DNA from: Segatella salivae DSM 15606
Lineage (GTDB): Bacteria > Bacteroidota > Bacteroidia > Bacteroidales > Bacteroidaceae
Reading direction: 5' to 3'
Assembly (NCBI RefSeq): GCF_000185845.1
Contig: NZ_GL629647.1
Span: forward strand, 2,960,713 to 2,992,752
DNA: 32,040 nucleotides
The notes under the pieces were generated by a model. It was not told the origin of the DNA. It did not search any database and saw nothing but the letters and a program-made list of their open reading frames with translations. Position numbers and translations under genes: made by a program. Shown here in pieces: positions 1 through 9,400 of the stretch. The stretch's first letter is position 1. Each line of letters opens with the position of its first letter.

Positions 1-52
1 CATAGGTGTTGAGCTTTTTTTGAGAAGGCATGGTTATAGCGAGGGGATTCAT
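1..52 (-). CDS. Possible 5' end of an unidentified minus-strand gene (partial)
   Basis: On the minus strand an ATG at 52 (with a second in-frame ATG at 31) opens a frame that stays open to the left edge of the window, giving 17 residues beginning MNPLAITMPSQKK. It lies in the same orientation as the small secreted-protein gene at 231-653. An exact TAnnTTTG -7 match (TATTTTTG, minus strand, 228-221) sits upstream, but no -33 element is visible and the leader would be long. The fragment is too short to assign a family. It could equally be chance. Confidence 0.25.
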   Translation of the reverse strand, partial: MNPLAITMPSQKKLNTY

Positions 53-230
53 GGTGGAATAATCAAAAAAAGCGCAACAACGACGGCATTGGTCCACGCA
101 AACCATACGCTGCTCCAGGGTAGTCTGCACAATCGTTTGGCAACGCTTGGCAATCTAACCCATGGCACCAATGGCGTTATTCCATTCTGCACGCGGCGGG
201 TTTCGTAAATAATTGCGTTGCAAAAATATG

Positions 231-653
231 CTATCTCTTTTTGAAAATCAGGTGTTTGGGGATTTTAACCCACTTTCGATTCACTGCAATTTTCAGCGTA
301 CTGCCGCCATCTTGCTGCAATTCGAAGGTGCCGTCAGGTAGCCTTTTTAGTGTGGCTTCAAGGTCTTCGCTGCCATAGTCGTTGGTGATGGCGAGCTTAG
401 CTGTCGTGGAATCTTTGAGTTCTACATTGGTAAAGAGCCACTTACGCACATCTCTTTTTGCCCCAAAATAGCCCGGAAGGTCTCCAAAAATCTCTTGTCC
501 TGGCACCTTAATCGTATTATGATAGAAGTCCATTTCTATGTAAACTTGATATTCATCGTTATATAAATATCCCTTGAAAACATTGTCTTTCTGTGCGTGT
601 AGCGTCAAAACAGCAAAGAAAGCGCATAAAACGAGTAATACTTTCTTTATCAT
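231..653 (-). CDS. Small secreted protein of unknown function
   Basis: This encodes 140 residues. The N-terminus is a clear type I signal peptide: Lys-Lys at 3-4, a hydrophobic core, and a likely cut after His-Ala-Gln at residues 19-21. The same HAQ/FAQ/SAQ ending is seen on other exported proteins in the window. The mature part, about 119 residues, alternates short charged and aromatic stretches, suggesting a small beta-rich periplasmic or secreted domain, and ends in a basic tail (KKR). No cysteine remains after signal removal, no lipobox and no known catalytic motif are visible. I do not recognise a family. The gene is monocistronic by context and divergent from the glycogen synthase gene. 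A perfect Bacteroidetes -7 element lies 21 bases upstream of the ATG. Confidence 0.8.
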   Translation of the reverse strand: MIKKVLLVLCAFFAVLTLHAQKDNVFKGYLYNDEYQVYIEMDFYHNTIKVPGQEIFGDLPGYFGAKRDVRKWLFTNVELKDSTTAKLAITNDYGSEDLEATLKRLPDGTFELQQDGGSTLKIAVNRKWVKIPKHLIFKKR

Positions 654-673
654 TTATCTTTCAGTTTTAGTTA

Positions 674-681
674 CAAAGATA
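674..681 (-). promoter_or_regulatory. -7 promoter element for the small secreted protein gene
   Basis: The minus strand reads TATCTTTG, an exact match to the Bacteroidetes TAnnTTTG -7 element. Transcription would start a few bases further on, giving a leader of roughly 15 bases before the ATG at 653. I see no clear TTG-type -33 element at the usual 19-21 base spacing, so the call rests on the -7 match and position. Confidence 0.55.
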
Positions 682-732
682 TATTGTTTCATCAAGAAAA
701 CGGCATGATTATTAAAAATATAGGTGGTAAAA

Positions 733-763
733 CTTGTTTTTTTAGAATTTTATATTATCTTTG
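733..763 (+). promoter_or_regulatory. Promoter of the glycogen synthase-phosphorylase operon
   Basis: TATCTTTG at 756-763 matches the Bacteroidetes -7 consensus TAnnTTTG exactly, and CTTG at 733-736 fits the -33 element with a 19-base spacer. The predicted start of transcription is near 769, just upstream of ATG codons at 786 and 798. The promoter lies downstream of an in-frame TTG at 684, so that upstream codon cannot be the translation start of a message made from here. Confidence 0.65.
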
Positions 764-797
764 CGACACATTATTAGTCTTTGTAATGGGTAAGAAG

Positions 798-2456
798 ATG
801 AGTATTCCCGATTATATTTTTGAATCAAGTTGGGAGGTATGTAATAAGGTAGGCGGCATCTATACCGTGCTATCTACACGAGCAAAAACTTTGCAGGACG
901 AGATGAAGGACCATATAATATTCATTGGTCCCGATTGTTGGAAGGAGAGTTCCAGTCCTTATTTCATAGAAGATGAAAGCTTATTCTCGGCATGGCGACT
1001 GAAAGCGCAGGCTGAAGAGGGGCTAAAGATGAAAATAGGTCGGTGGGATGTTCCCGGAAAACCTATTGCAGTGTTGGTAGATTTCCAGCCTTTTTATGCT
1101 GAAAAAGACCAGATTTATGGTCAACTTTGGGCAGATTTCAAGGTTGATAGCCTTCATGCATATGGTGATTACGATGAAGCCAACATGTTTTCTTATGCAG
1201 CTGCAAAGGTTGTTGAAAGCTTTTATCATTATTATCTTAGTCGGGATGCGCGTGTTATCTATCATGGTAATGAATGGATGACGTGTCTTGGCTTGCTGTA
1301 TATCAAGAAACAGGTTCCTGAAATCGCTACAATCTTCACGACACATGCCACGAGTATTGGTCGAAGTATAGCCGGAAATAACAAGCCTCTCTATGAATAT
1401 CTGTGGGCTTATAATGGTGATCAGATGGCCGCGGAACTCAATATGCAAAGCAAACACTCAATAGAGAAACAGACAGCACATTTTGTTGACTGCTTCACTA
1501 CAGTGAGTGATATCACTGCTTTGGAGTGTAAAGAGTTGTTGGATAAGCCAGTAGATTTCGTACTTCCTAATGGATTTGAAAATGATTTCGTTCCCAAGGG
1601 GGCGACTTTTACAGCCAAACGCAAGCAGGCACGCAAGAGATTACTTCGTGTGGCGAATGCACTGACGGGCGATTGCTTTGATGATGACACGCTGATTGTA
1701 TCGACCAGTGGACGCTATGAGTTTAGAAATAAAGGCATAGATGTGTTTGTTGAGGCTATAAATCGGTTGCGTTTCTCCGAGAAACTCAATAAAAAGGTAG
1801 TTGCTTTCATTGAAGTGCCGGGGTGGGTAGGTGGTCCTCGTGAAGACTTGCAAGCCCGTTTGCGTCATGAAGAGACTTTCGACAGTCCGCTATCTCATCC
1901 TGTTTACACGCATTGGCTACACAATCAGGACAATGATAGCGTGTTAGGAATGATGAATTCGCTTGGAATGAACAATGAAAAAGATAGTCGTGTGAAGCTG
2001 ATTTTCGTGCCGTGTTATCTCACTGGGCATGATGGCATCTTCGATTTATCCTATTATGATATCGTGTTGGGTAACGATTTGTGCGTTTATCCGTCTTATT
2101 ATGAGCCGTGGGGTTATACTCCTTTGGAGGCCGTTGCTTTCAAAGTGCCTTGCATCACCACCGATTTGGCTGGGTTTGGACTATGGGCCAATCAGGTGAA
2201 AGGCAGTGATAGTGAGATTGAAGACGGTGTGAAAGTTGTTCATCGCACAGATTATAATTATGCCGATGTGGCCGAATCAATTAAGAAAACGATAGAAACT
2301 TTTGCCTCATTCTCGGCTACCGAGGTGAAGACTTGCCGTGCAAATGCCGAGAAACTCTCTCGAAAAGCTTTGTGGAGTAAGTTCATTGTTTACTATCATG
2401 AGGCCTATAATGCTGCCCTTAACAAAGCAGAAGCAAGAAAAACAAATAGTTATTGA
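798..2456 (+). CDS. Glycogen synthase, GT3 (eukaryote-like) type
   Basis: This cytoplasmic glycosyltransferase would elongate alpha-1,4-glucan from a nucleotide-sugar donor. From the Met at 798 it is 552 residues; an in-frame ATG at 786 would add four. The N-terminus carries the ESSWEVCNKVGGIYTVL signature, closely resembling the FEVAWEVTNKVGGIYTVL region of animal and yeast glycogen synthase (GT3) rather than bacterial GT5 GlgA. Near the C-terminus YYEPWGYTPLEA contains the Glu-x7-Glu pair (E436 and E444) typical of retaining GT-B enzymes. The frame extends up to a TTG at 684, but the promoter at 733-763 excludes that start. The glycogen phosphorylase gene follows 21 bases later, so the two enzymes are very probably co-transcribed. 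Whether UDP- or ADP-glucose is the donor cannot be told from sequence. Confidence 0.93.
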   Translation: MSIPDYIFESSWEVCNKVGGIYTVLSTRAKTLQDEMKDHIIFIGPDCWKESSSPYFIEDESLFSAWRLKAQAEEGLKMKIGRWDVPGKPIAVLVDFQPFYAEKDQIYGQLWADFKVDSLHAYGDYDEANMFSYAAAKVVESFYHYYLSRDARVIYHGNEWMTCLGLLYIKKQVPEIATIFTTHATSIGRSIAGNNKPLYEYLWAYNGDQMAAELNMQSKHSIEKQTAHFVDCFTTVSDITALECKELLDKPVDFVLPNGFENDFVPKGATFTAKRKQARKRLLRVANALTGDCFDDDTLIVSTSGRYEFRNKGIDVFVEAINRLRFSEKLNKKVVAFIEVPGWVGGPREDLQARLRHEETFDSPLSHPVYTHWLHNQDNDSVLGMMNSLGMNNEKDSRVKLIFVPCYLTGHDGIFDLSYYDIVLGNDLCVYPSYYEPWGYTPLEAVAFKVPCITTDLAGFGLWANQVKGSDSEIEDGVKVVHRTDYNYADVAESIKKTIETFASFSATEVKTCRANAEKLSRKALWSKFIVYYHEAYNAALNKAEARKTNSY

Positions 2457-2477
2457 GATTAATATAAATTGAGATTT

Positions 2478-5039
2478 ATGAAAATTAAAGCTGATTACGT
2501 TAACACTCCTCAATGGAAGGAGTTGACAGTCAAATCTCGTCTGCCAGAACAATTGAAGTGTCTTGACGAACTGGCACATAATCTTTGGTGGGCATGGGAT
2601 TATGAAGCACGAGACCTTTTCAAGAGCCTTGACGAGGCTTTATATGAAGAAGTGCAACACAATCCAGTCGTTTTACTTGAGCGTTTAAGCTATGAACGCA
2701 AAGAAGCCATAGTAAAAGACAAGTCACTCATGAAGAAAGTGAAAGACGTTTACGCCAAGTTCCGCGCTTATATGGATGTAAAGCCAAACAAGGAGCGTGC
2801 ATCGGTGGCATACTTCTGTATGGAATTCGGTATAACTCAAGTGCTAAAGATCTATTCCGGAGGTCTCGGCATCCTTGCAGGAGACTATCTTAAGGAGGCA
2901 TCTGATAGTAATGTTGACATGTGTGGCGTGGGATTCCTCTATCGTTACGGCTACTTCACACAGAGCCTGAGCATGGATGGTCAGCAGATTGCTAAGTATG
3001 AAGCTCAGAATTTCAATTCACTGCCAATCGAACGCGTATTGGATGAGAATGGAAATCCACTTGTTATAGATGTTCCTTACACCAATTATATGGTGCATGC
3101 ATACGTTTGGCGTGCTAACGTTGGACGCATAAGTCTCTATCTTTTGGATACCGACAACGACTTGAACTCTGAATTTGACAAGCCTATCACCCACAGCTTG
3201 TATGGTGGGGACTGGGAAAACCGACTCAAACAAGAGATACTTCTCGGTATTGGTGGTATCTTAACATTGAAGCGTTTGGGTATAAAGAAAGATATTTATC
3301 ATTGCAACGAGGGCCACGCTGCACTCTGTAATCTGCAACGTTTGTGTGATTATGTTGAGAGTGGACTAACATTTAATCAGGCAATGGAACTCGTTCGGGC
3401 CTCTTCTCTCTATACAGTTCATACGCCAGTTCCTGCTGGACACGACTACTTTGACGAGGCACTCTTCGGCAAATATATGGGTAGTTATCCCGCAAGATTA
3501 GGCATTTCATGGGATGAACTCATTGGAATGGGCCGACAAAATCCCGATGATCATAACGAACGTTTCTGTATGAGTACCTTCGCATGCAATACATGTCAGG
3601 ACGTGAACGGCGTTAGTAAGCTTCATGGTTGGGTAAGCCAGAAGATGTTCTCTCCATTGTGGAAGGGTTACTTCCCAGAGGAAAATCATGTTGGTTACGT
3701 AACAAATGGTGTGCACTTCCCTACATGGGCGGCTACCGAATGGCGTAAAATCTATGATAAGTACTTTGACAAGAACTTCATGAACGACCAGAGTAATGAA
3801 GAGATTTGGCACGCTATCAACAATGTTCCCGATGAAGAGGTTTGGTCAACTCGTATGGCTTTGAAGCAGAAGTTAGTTGATTATATCCGTGAAAAGTTCA
3901 CCGAGAACTGGCTTCGCAACCAAGGTGACCCTGCACGCGTAGTCTCTTTGTTGCAGCGTATCAACCCCAATGCGTTGATGATTGGCTTCTGTCGTCGTTT
4001 CGCTACATACAAACGAGCTCACCTTCTCTTTACAGATGTTGACCGTTTGGCTAAGATTGTCAACGACCCAGAGCATCCTGTCTTGTTCTTCTTCTCTGGT
4101 AAGGCTCATCCTGCAGACGGAGCAGGCCAAGGTTTGATTAAGAAGATCTACGAAATCAGTCAACGTCCAGAGTTCTTAGGTAAGATTATCTTCCTCGAAG
4201 ACTACGACATGCAACTTGCTCGCCGTTTAGTTTCTGGCGTAGATATATGGATGAACACACCAACTCGCCCGCTTGAAGCTTCTGGAACATCAGGAGAGAA
4301 GGCCGAAATGAATGGTGTTGTCAACCTATCCGTACTTGATGGATGGTGGGTTGAGGGTTATCGTGAGGGCGCAGGTTGGGCACTTCCCGAGAAACGTACT
4401 TACGAAAACCAGGCTTATCAGGACCAACTCGACGCCGCAACTATCTATGGTTTGTTAGAGAACGACATCATACCAATGTATTATAACCGTAATAAGAAGG
4501 GTTATAGTGCCGATTGGGTGAAGGTCATTAAGAACTCTATTTCTACCATCGCACCTCATTACACGATGAAACGTCAGTTGGATGACTACTTCGATCGATT
4601 CTATAATCGTGAAGCTTTGCGTTTCAAGAAGCTCCAAGAGCATGATTATCGTCTTGCAAAGGACATCGCTTTGTGGAAAGAAACTGTTGCAGAGCGCTGG
4701 GATGGGATTCATGTTGTCAGCAAAGATACGTCATTGTTGGACACAGGGGGCGAGACAGGAAAGAAATATACGATGCGTTATGTCATCGATGAACAAGGAC
4801 TTGACGACGCAGTTGGCTTGGAACTTGTGAGCTTAAAGAGCAATACTTCAAACGATGATCACGAAGTTTATAGCGTTCGTCCATTCAAAGTGAAAGGTCA
4901 CGAAGGCAATCTCTATACGTTTGAAGCTGTAATCGAACCCGATGTTGCAGGCGCGTTTAGAAGTTGTGTGCGTATGTATCCGAAGAATGTCAACCTTCCT
5001 CACCGCCAGGACTTCTGCTATGTGAAGTGGCTTGACTAA
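2478..5039 (+). CDS. glgP: Alpha-glucan (glycogen) phosphorylase, short GT35 type with DUF3417
   Basis: This enzyme releases glucose-1-phosphate from glycogen or maltodextrin with a pyridoxal-phosphate cofactor. It is 853 residues from the ATG at 2478; a TTG at 2469 is possible but less likely. The first ~110 residues (LDELAHNLWWAWDYEARDLF) are the DUF3417 domain found in the short bacterial, archaeal and plastid-unlike phosphorylases. Residues from about 110 hold the phosphorylase core (AYFCMEFGI, YSGGLGILAGD). EASGTSGEKAEMNG contains the cofactor-binding lysine, K608. The final ~100 residues form a beta-rich extension. It is the second gene of the glycogen operon and is followed by a strong terminator. 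Having synthesis and breakdown enzymes on one message implies that flux is controlled at the enzyme level rather than by opposed transcription. Confidence 0.95.
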   Translation: MKIKADYVNTPQWKELTVKSRLPEQLKCLDELAHNLWWAWDYEARDLFKSLDEALYEEVQHNPVVLLERLSYERKEAIVKDKSLMKKVKDVYAKFRAYMDVKPNKERASVAYFCMEFGITQVLKIYSGGLGILAGDYLKEASDSNVDMCGVGFLYRYGYFTQSLSMDGQQIAKYEAQNFNSLPIERVLDENGNPLVIDVPYTNYMVHAYVWRANVGRISLYLLDTDNDLNSEFDKPITHSLYGGDWENRLKQEILLGIGGILTLKRLGIKKDIYHCNEGHAALCNLQRLCDYVESGLTFNQAMELVRASSLYTVHTPVPAGHDYFDEALFGKYMGSYPARLGISWDELIGMGRQNPDDHNERFCMSTFACNTCQDVNGVSKLHGWVSQKMFSPLWKGYFPEENHVGYVTNGVHFPTWAATEWRKIYDKYFDKNFMNDQSNEEIWHAINNVPDEEVWSTRMALKQKLVDYIREKFTENWLRNQGDPARVVSLLQRINPNALMIGFCRRFATYKRAHLLFTDVDRLAKIVNDPEHPVLFFFSGKAHPADGAGQGLIKKIYEISQRPEFLGKIIFLEDYDMQLARRLVSGVDIWMNTPTRPLEASGTSGEKAEMNGVVNLSVLDGWWVEGYREGAGWALPEKRTYENQAYQDQLDAATIYGLLENDIIPMYYNRNKKGYSADWVKVIKNSISTIAPHYTMKRQLDDYFDRFYNREALRFKKLQEHDYRLAKDIALWKETVAERWDGIHVVSKDTSLLDTGGETGKKYTMRYVIDEQGLDDAVGLELVSLKSNTSNDDHEVYSVRPFKVKGHEGNLYTFEAVIEPDVAGAFRSCVRMYPKNVNLPHRQDFCYVKWLD

Positions 5040-5068
5040 TAGATAACGATTTAGTTCAAATAAATTCT

Positions 5069-5103
5069 AAAGGAAACTGACCTTGCGTCGGTTTCCTTTT
5101 TTT
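5069..5103 (+). terminator. Intrinsic terminator of the glycogen operon
   Basis: Bases 5069-5081 pair with 5087-5099 in a 13-bp stem (one G-U) around a five-base loop, and the stem runs directly into a seven-T tract at 5097-5103. It sits 30 bases past the phosphorylase stop codon. This is a textbook Rho-independent terminator on the plus strand. Confidence 0.92.
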
Positions 5104-5397
5104 GTATTTTCCGGTCGTGAAATGATGGGAATGAGTCGACGTTTCAAGTCATTTCGTCCCATGTTTTCAGTCACTTTGCGTGGTGATTTGACGTGAATTA
5201 GAAAATGGTTGTTCAAAAATATTCACGAAATTAAATTTATTTAACGCGATATTGTGACTTTGAAAAGAAAATAAAGTTAATTTCGCAGTATCAACCTTAG
5301 AAATTCTAAATACTTAGTTTGTTATTAAGTTGACCAACACTTACATACTATGTGAATTTCTTATTGCTTGTAATCTATCTGTTAAAAAATACACATA
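5104..5397. other. Intergenic region with several inverted repeats
   Basis: There is no open frame of note between the terminator and the next gene. GAAATGA (5119-5125) is inverted as TCATTTC (5149-5155). The overlapping ATGGGA (5125-5130) is inverted as TCCCAT (5157-5162), so the two pairings compete. GTCGAC at 5135-5140 is self-complementary. CGAAATTAAATTT (5226-5238) is inverted with one mismatch at 5273-5285. The promoter of the downstream cluster must lie here, but I see no exact TAnnTTTG element; TTAGTTTG at 5314-5321 is one base off and lacks a -33 partner. Confidence 0.5.
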
Positions 5398-6378
5398 ATG
5401 GGATTTATGAGATGTAATCTTTTATTAGGCACAATGTTGTGTTTCTCTTTGATGGGGCATGCGCAGTCAAAAACTACGCTGAGTGCAGAAGTGTTTGGTT
5501 ATCAACGTGACATGGTTTACTTTGATTGCGTGCAGTCACCCTTTATTGCTGCCGAGTTTCATACTAACCCGGGAGAGGAACATCACTATTCGTTTAAGAC
5601 CTCACAGCTGCAATGTATGTTAATCAATGGGCAGACTAATGTTCTGCTTATGCCAGGAGACAGCGTGCATGTGGTTGTGAAATATGACGAGAAGCGCGTT
5701 TCTTCGGTTGCTTTTAGCGGTACGGAGAAGGCCGTAGAAGCTAACCGTTTGCTGAGAAAGATTGCTGATTTGCGTCGCCAAATGCGCTATAAGAGCCAGT
5801 TGTTGGCGTGTGCCGTTGTCGATATAAAGCCCAAACAACGCCTTGATGACTCGCGTATTTTGCTTACGAAAGTACAGGAATTGGTGAAAGAAAACAATAA
5901 AAAGCTTCAGCCAACAACAGCAGAATATCTCCTTGCTGAAACCGAAGCAGCTGCCTATACCTCGTTCATGGAGTATCCACAAATGTATGCTGACATGCGA
6001 AAGACTCCCATTTCAGACCAAGAAATAGGTGATTATTGGAAGCTGATGGATGGCGTTTCACTGCGCAAAGGGCCTGGAGCTATGCGCTGCCCTGAATATA
6101 TTAGTTTCTTGATGCGCTATTGTTTTTATGAAAATGAGAAGCAGGCGGTGAAACAAGGAAAGAAATATGAGGCGCCACAAACATTGGAAACCATGTTCCA
6201 AGCCTTAGCCTCTTATTATAAAGGTGTGCAGCGTGACGCCGTGCTTTACCAATTGTTGGTGAACTTTATCCGTAATGGAAAGGAACTTGAACGCGTTAAA
6301 CCTCTCTTGAATGCGTACAAATCTAAATACAATCTTGATAAAACCAACATTGAAACGCTTGAAAAACTGTTGCAATGA
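5398..6378 (+). CDS. TlpA-like N-terminal module lacking the thioredoxin domain
   Basis: This is a 326-residue exported protein. A signal peptide covers residues 1-23 with a cut after His-Ala-Gln; Met4 (5407) is an alternative start. Residues ~24-110 look like the beta-sandwich that begins Bacteroidetes TlpA/DUF4369-type proteins, including the MLINGQTNVLLMPGDSVHVVV segment, which resembles their usual PGDS turn. Residues ~115-326 are helical and charged, like their linker region. The protein stops at ELEKLLQ-type helix, where family members normally enter the thioredoxin fold; no CxxC follows here or in the 79 bases before the next gene. It is the first gene of the seven-gene cluster. Function unknown; the family resemblance is by eye, so it is an inference. 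Confidence 0.75.
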   Translation: MGFMRCNLLLGTMLCFSLMGHAQSKTTLSAEVFGYQRDMVYFDCVQSPFIAAEFHTNPGEEHHYSFKTSQLQCMLINGQTNVLLMPGDSVHVVVKYDEKRVSSVAFSGTEKAVEANRLLRKIADLRRQMRYKSQLLACAVVDIKPKQRLDDSRILLTKVQELVKENNKKLQPTTAEYLLAETEAAAYTSFMEYPQMYADMRKTPISDQEIGDYWKLMDGVSLRKGPGAMRCPEYISFLMRYCFYENEKQAVKQGKKYEAPQTLETMFQALASYYKGVQRDAVLYQLLVNFIRNGKELERVKPLLNAYKSKYNLDKTNIETLEKLLQ

Positions 6379-6457
6379 TCAATCTCTCATGTGCTGAATA
6401 AGTTATTTTCGGTAGTTAATCTAATAGTCATTAAAGTCCATAAACACGTTAATTTTT

Positions 6458-9400
6458 ATGGAGAAGCTAAAGTTTAGTATTCTATCCCCTAATGCATGGC
6501 TCGCCTTGCTGTGCTTCCTTTTCTTGTGTCAACTTCCACTTCTTGCGCAAAGGTCAGCCGAAGACGAGTGGAAGGACACGCCCATCACGTTGCGAATCAG
6601 TAATGAACCTCTCGGAGTTGTCATTGAAAAGGCTGTGAAACAAGCCGGAGCAACGTTAGAATTCCAAGATGTTACGCTGGTAGGAATAACAAATCCCACG
6701 TCGTTAAACGTGAAAGATCTCTCGTTGGATAAGGTGTTGGGTCGCCTTATCGGTGATCAGAACGTATGGATAAGGTATGAAAGCGGTCGGCATGTAGTCA
6801 TTTCACCCCAGCGCAACGCTGTTCCTGCAAAGAATATGTACGCTGTTGAAGGTGTTGTTACTGATGCAAAGACGGGTGAAGCGCTTATCGGCGCAACGGT
6901 AGTGGTTACAGATGGCACCGCAAGTGGTGGCATCAATGGTTGTGTTACCGATGTAAATGGAAAGTTTTCTTTGCAGGTTCCGCCAAAGGCCTCTATCAAA
7001 GTAACCTATATGGGCTATGAAACCTACTCCATACAGATTACTCGTAAGTCGGTAGACCTAAAGATAAAGCTTAAAGAAGACGGGCAAACCATCGACGAAG
7101 TTGTTGTAACTGGTTTGAGCAAACGCAAGAAATCGAGCTTTACTGGCAATTATGTTTCGGTGAAAGGAGCCGATTTGCGCAAGCTCAATCCTACCAATAT
7201 TCTCAAGAGTTTGCAGTTCTATGACCCGAGTTTCAAGGTGTTAGAGAGCAACACTCAAGGCTCTGACCCCAATGCTCAGCCTGAATTTCTTATTCGAGGT
7301 GACCAGAATCTCGGCACAACTTCATCGCTTAACAGCATGGATTTGTTGTTGGATAATGTGTCAAGTCGCCCAAATACGCCCTTGTTTGTACTCGATGGCT
7401 TTATTGTTTCGATGAGCCGTGTGTTGCAACTTGACCCAGAACTCATTGAAAATGTAACGATATTGAAAGATGCAGCGGCTACAGCCATCTATGGTTCTCG
7501 CGCATCTAATGGCGTGGTTGTCATCGAAACGAAGGTTGCTCCCGATGGAGTGCTCTCCGTAAACTATAATGGTGGCCTCACGGTTCAAGTGCCCGACTTG
7601 ACCGATTACAAGTTGATGAATGCCAAAGAGAAACTACAGATGGAGTGGGATGCAGGAGTTTATGACCCCACTTCAGCGCAAAGTATGAATGTTTACAATC
7701 GTTTGTTGCGCAATGTCTTGGCAGGTGTCGACACTTATTGGCTTAGTAAGCCGCTACGTACAGCCATAGCACATCGTCATACGCTTACCGCTGCAGGTGG
7801 AACTGAGGTGTTCCGTTACAGCTTGAGCGTCAATGCAACCTCTACACCGGGTGTGATGAAGGGCTCAAGTCAAGGGTTGAAGAGTCTGAACTTCAGCATG
7901 TCTTACCGCAAAGAGGAACTCTCCGTAGGGGCAAACATTAATCTTGCCGGCAGCAATGGCTACAATTCACCTTATGGTTCGTTCTCAGAGTACACGCGTG
8001 TCAACCCATATTATCGTCCAACGAATGACTATGGAGAGTATCTTCGCCAGTTAGATAACCACACAGGTTCAGGCAGTGTACCTATCAGTAACCCCTTATA
8101 TAACGCGCATGTTGGTATAAAAGACTTCTCATCTAACACCAATATATCGGCTGGATTGAACTTAGAATATCGGTTGTGGAAGAACCTTCGCATGACAGGT
8201 AACTTCTCCTTCGTACGTGGAATGGCACGCACGGAACGATTCTTGCCAGCTGATCATACCTCGTTCTTAACCGAGTTAGACCCCACTTTGCGTGGAAGTT
8301 ACTCGAAAAACACGGGTGATATGCAGTCGTGGTCAAGCAATATAGGCTTCAATTGGAATGGAACTTTCAAGAAACATCTGTTGAGTGTATTCGGCAACTG
8401 GACCGTTTCAGAAGATAAAAGCAATTATGTTAACCTCTTTGCTGTAGGCTATCCAGACAATCATATGGATGATTTCATCTTTGGAAATAAGCTTACTACG
8501 ACGCCAAGTGGTTCTGAAGCAATCTCCCGTTCTATGGGATTCATCACGCAGTTGTCTTATAGTTACGACAATAAATACTCGGTAGACTTCAATGTCAGCA
8601 GTGAAATCACATCACGTTATGCCGACCATCATCTCACTCCTTTCTGGAGTTTAGGTGCCCGTTGGAATGCACATCGCGAGAAATGGCTGGCAGGTCGCAT
8701 CTCAAACTTAGTCTTCCGAGCTACTTATGGCATAACAGGCTCACAGAATTCCAGCCAAGCTGATGCCATCGAATACTACACTTTCAGTCGCACAATGCGT
8801 CCTTACACCTCGTTCTCTACGCTGGGTGCTGTGCTGTCTCGCCTGAATAATCCAGATATTAAATGGACAAAGACCGACAATTTAGGCCTTGGTGTTGATG
8901 TCGGTGTATGGAAAAACCGAGTTAATTTGTCGTTCAACTATTACAATAATATTAGTCGTCAGCTGCTAACTAATTACGATTTAGCTCCTTCAACGGGCTT
9001 CGAGTCGCAGTATATTAACGCTGGAGAACTACAAAACAAGGGTTTCGATGCAACGTTAAGTGTTATTGCTTTGCAGAACATTCGAAAGCAATTCTATTGG
9101 ACAGTGGCTGTAGGCATGAACCATAATCGCAATAAGATCCGCAAGATCTCAGACTACTTACGCAAGATGAACGAGGAACAATTGAAGTCAAAGTCGGCAC
9201 CTTTGCCCATCTATCAAGAGGGAAAGTCTACTACAACGTATTATGCTGTGCGCTCTTTGGGTATAGATCCGATGACGGGTAGAGAGGTATTCTTGACCAA
9301 AGATGGTGAAAAGACCTTCGTTTGGAACCCTGCTGATAAGGTTCCTGTGGGCGAAACTACACCGAAAGTCAATGGAACCATTAGCTCATCTGTTAACTGG

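Noticed and set aside
2..208. Plus-strand frame open from the left edge to 208 (IGVELFLRRHG...)
   Set aside because: It shows no recognisable motif and no conserved character, and it lies antisense to a plausible minus-strand start at 52. Treated as chance.
1023..1868. Minus-strand frames inside the glycogen synthase gene
   Set aside because: They are antisense shadows of a strongly conserved enzyme and have no motifs of their own. The same applies to the antisense frames in the other SusC, SusD, phosphorylase and thioredoxin genes.
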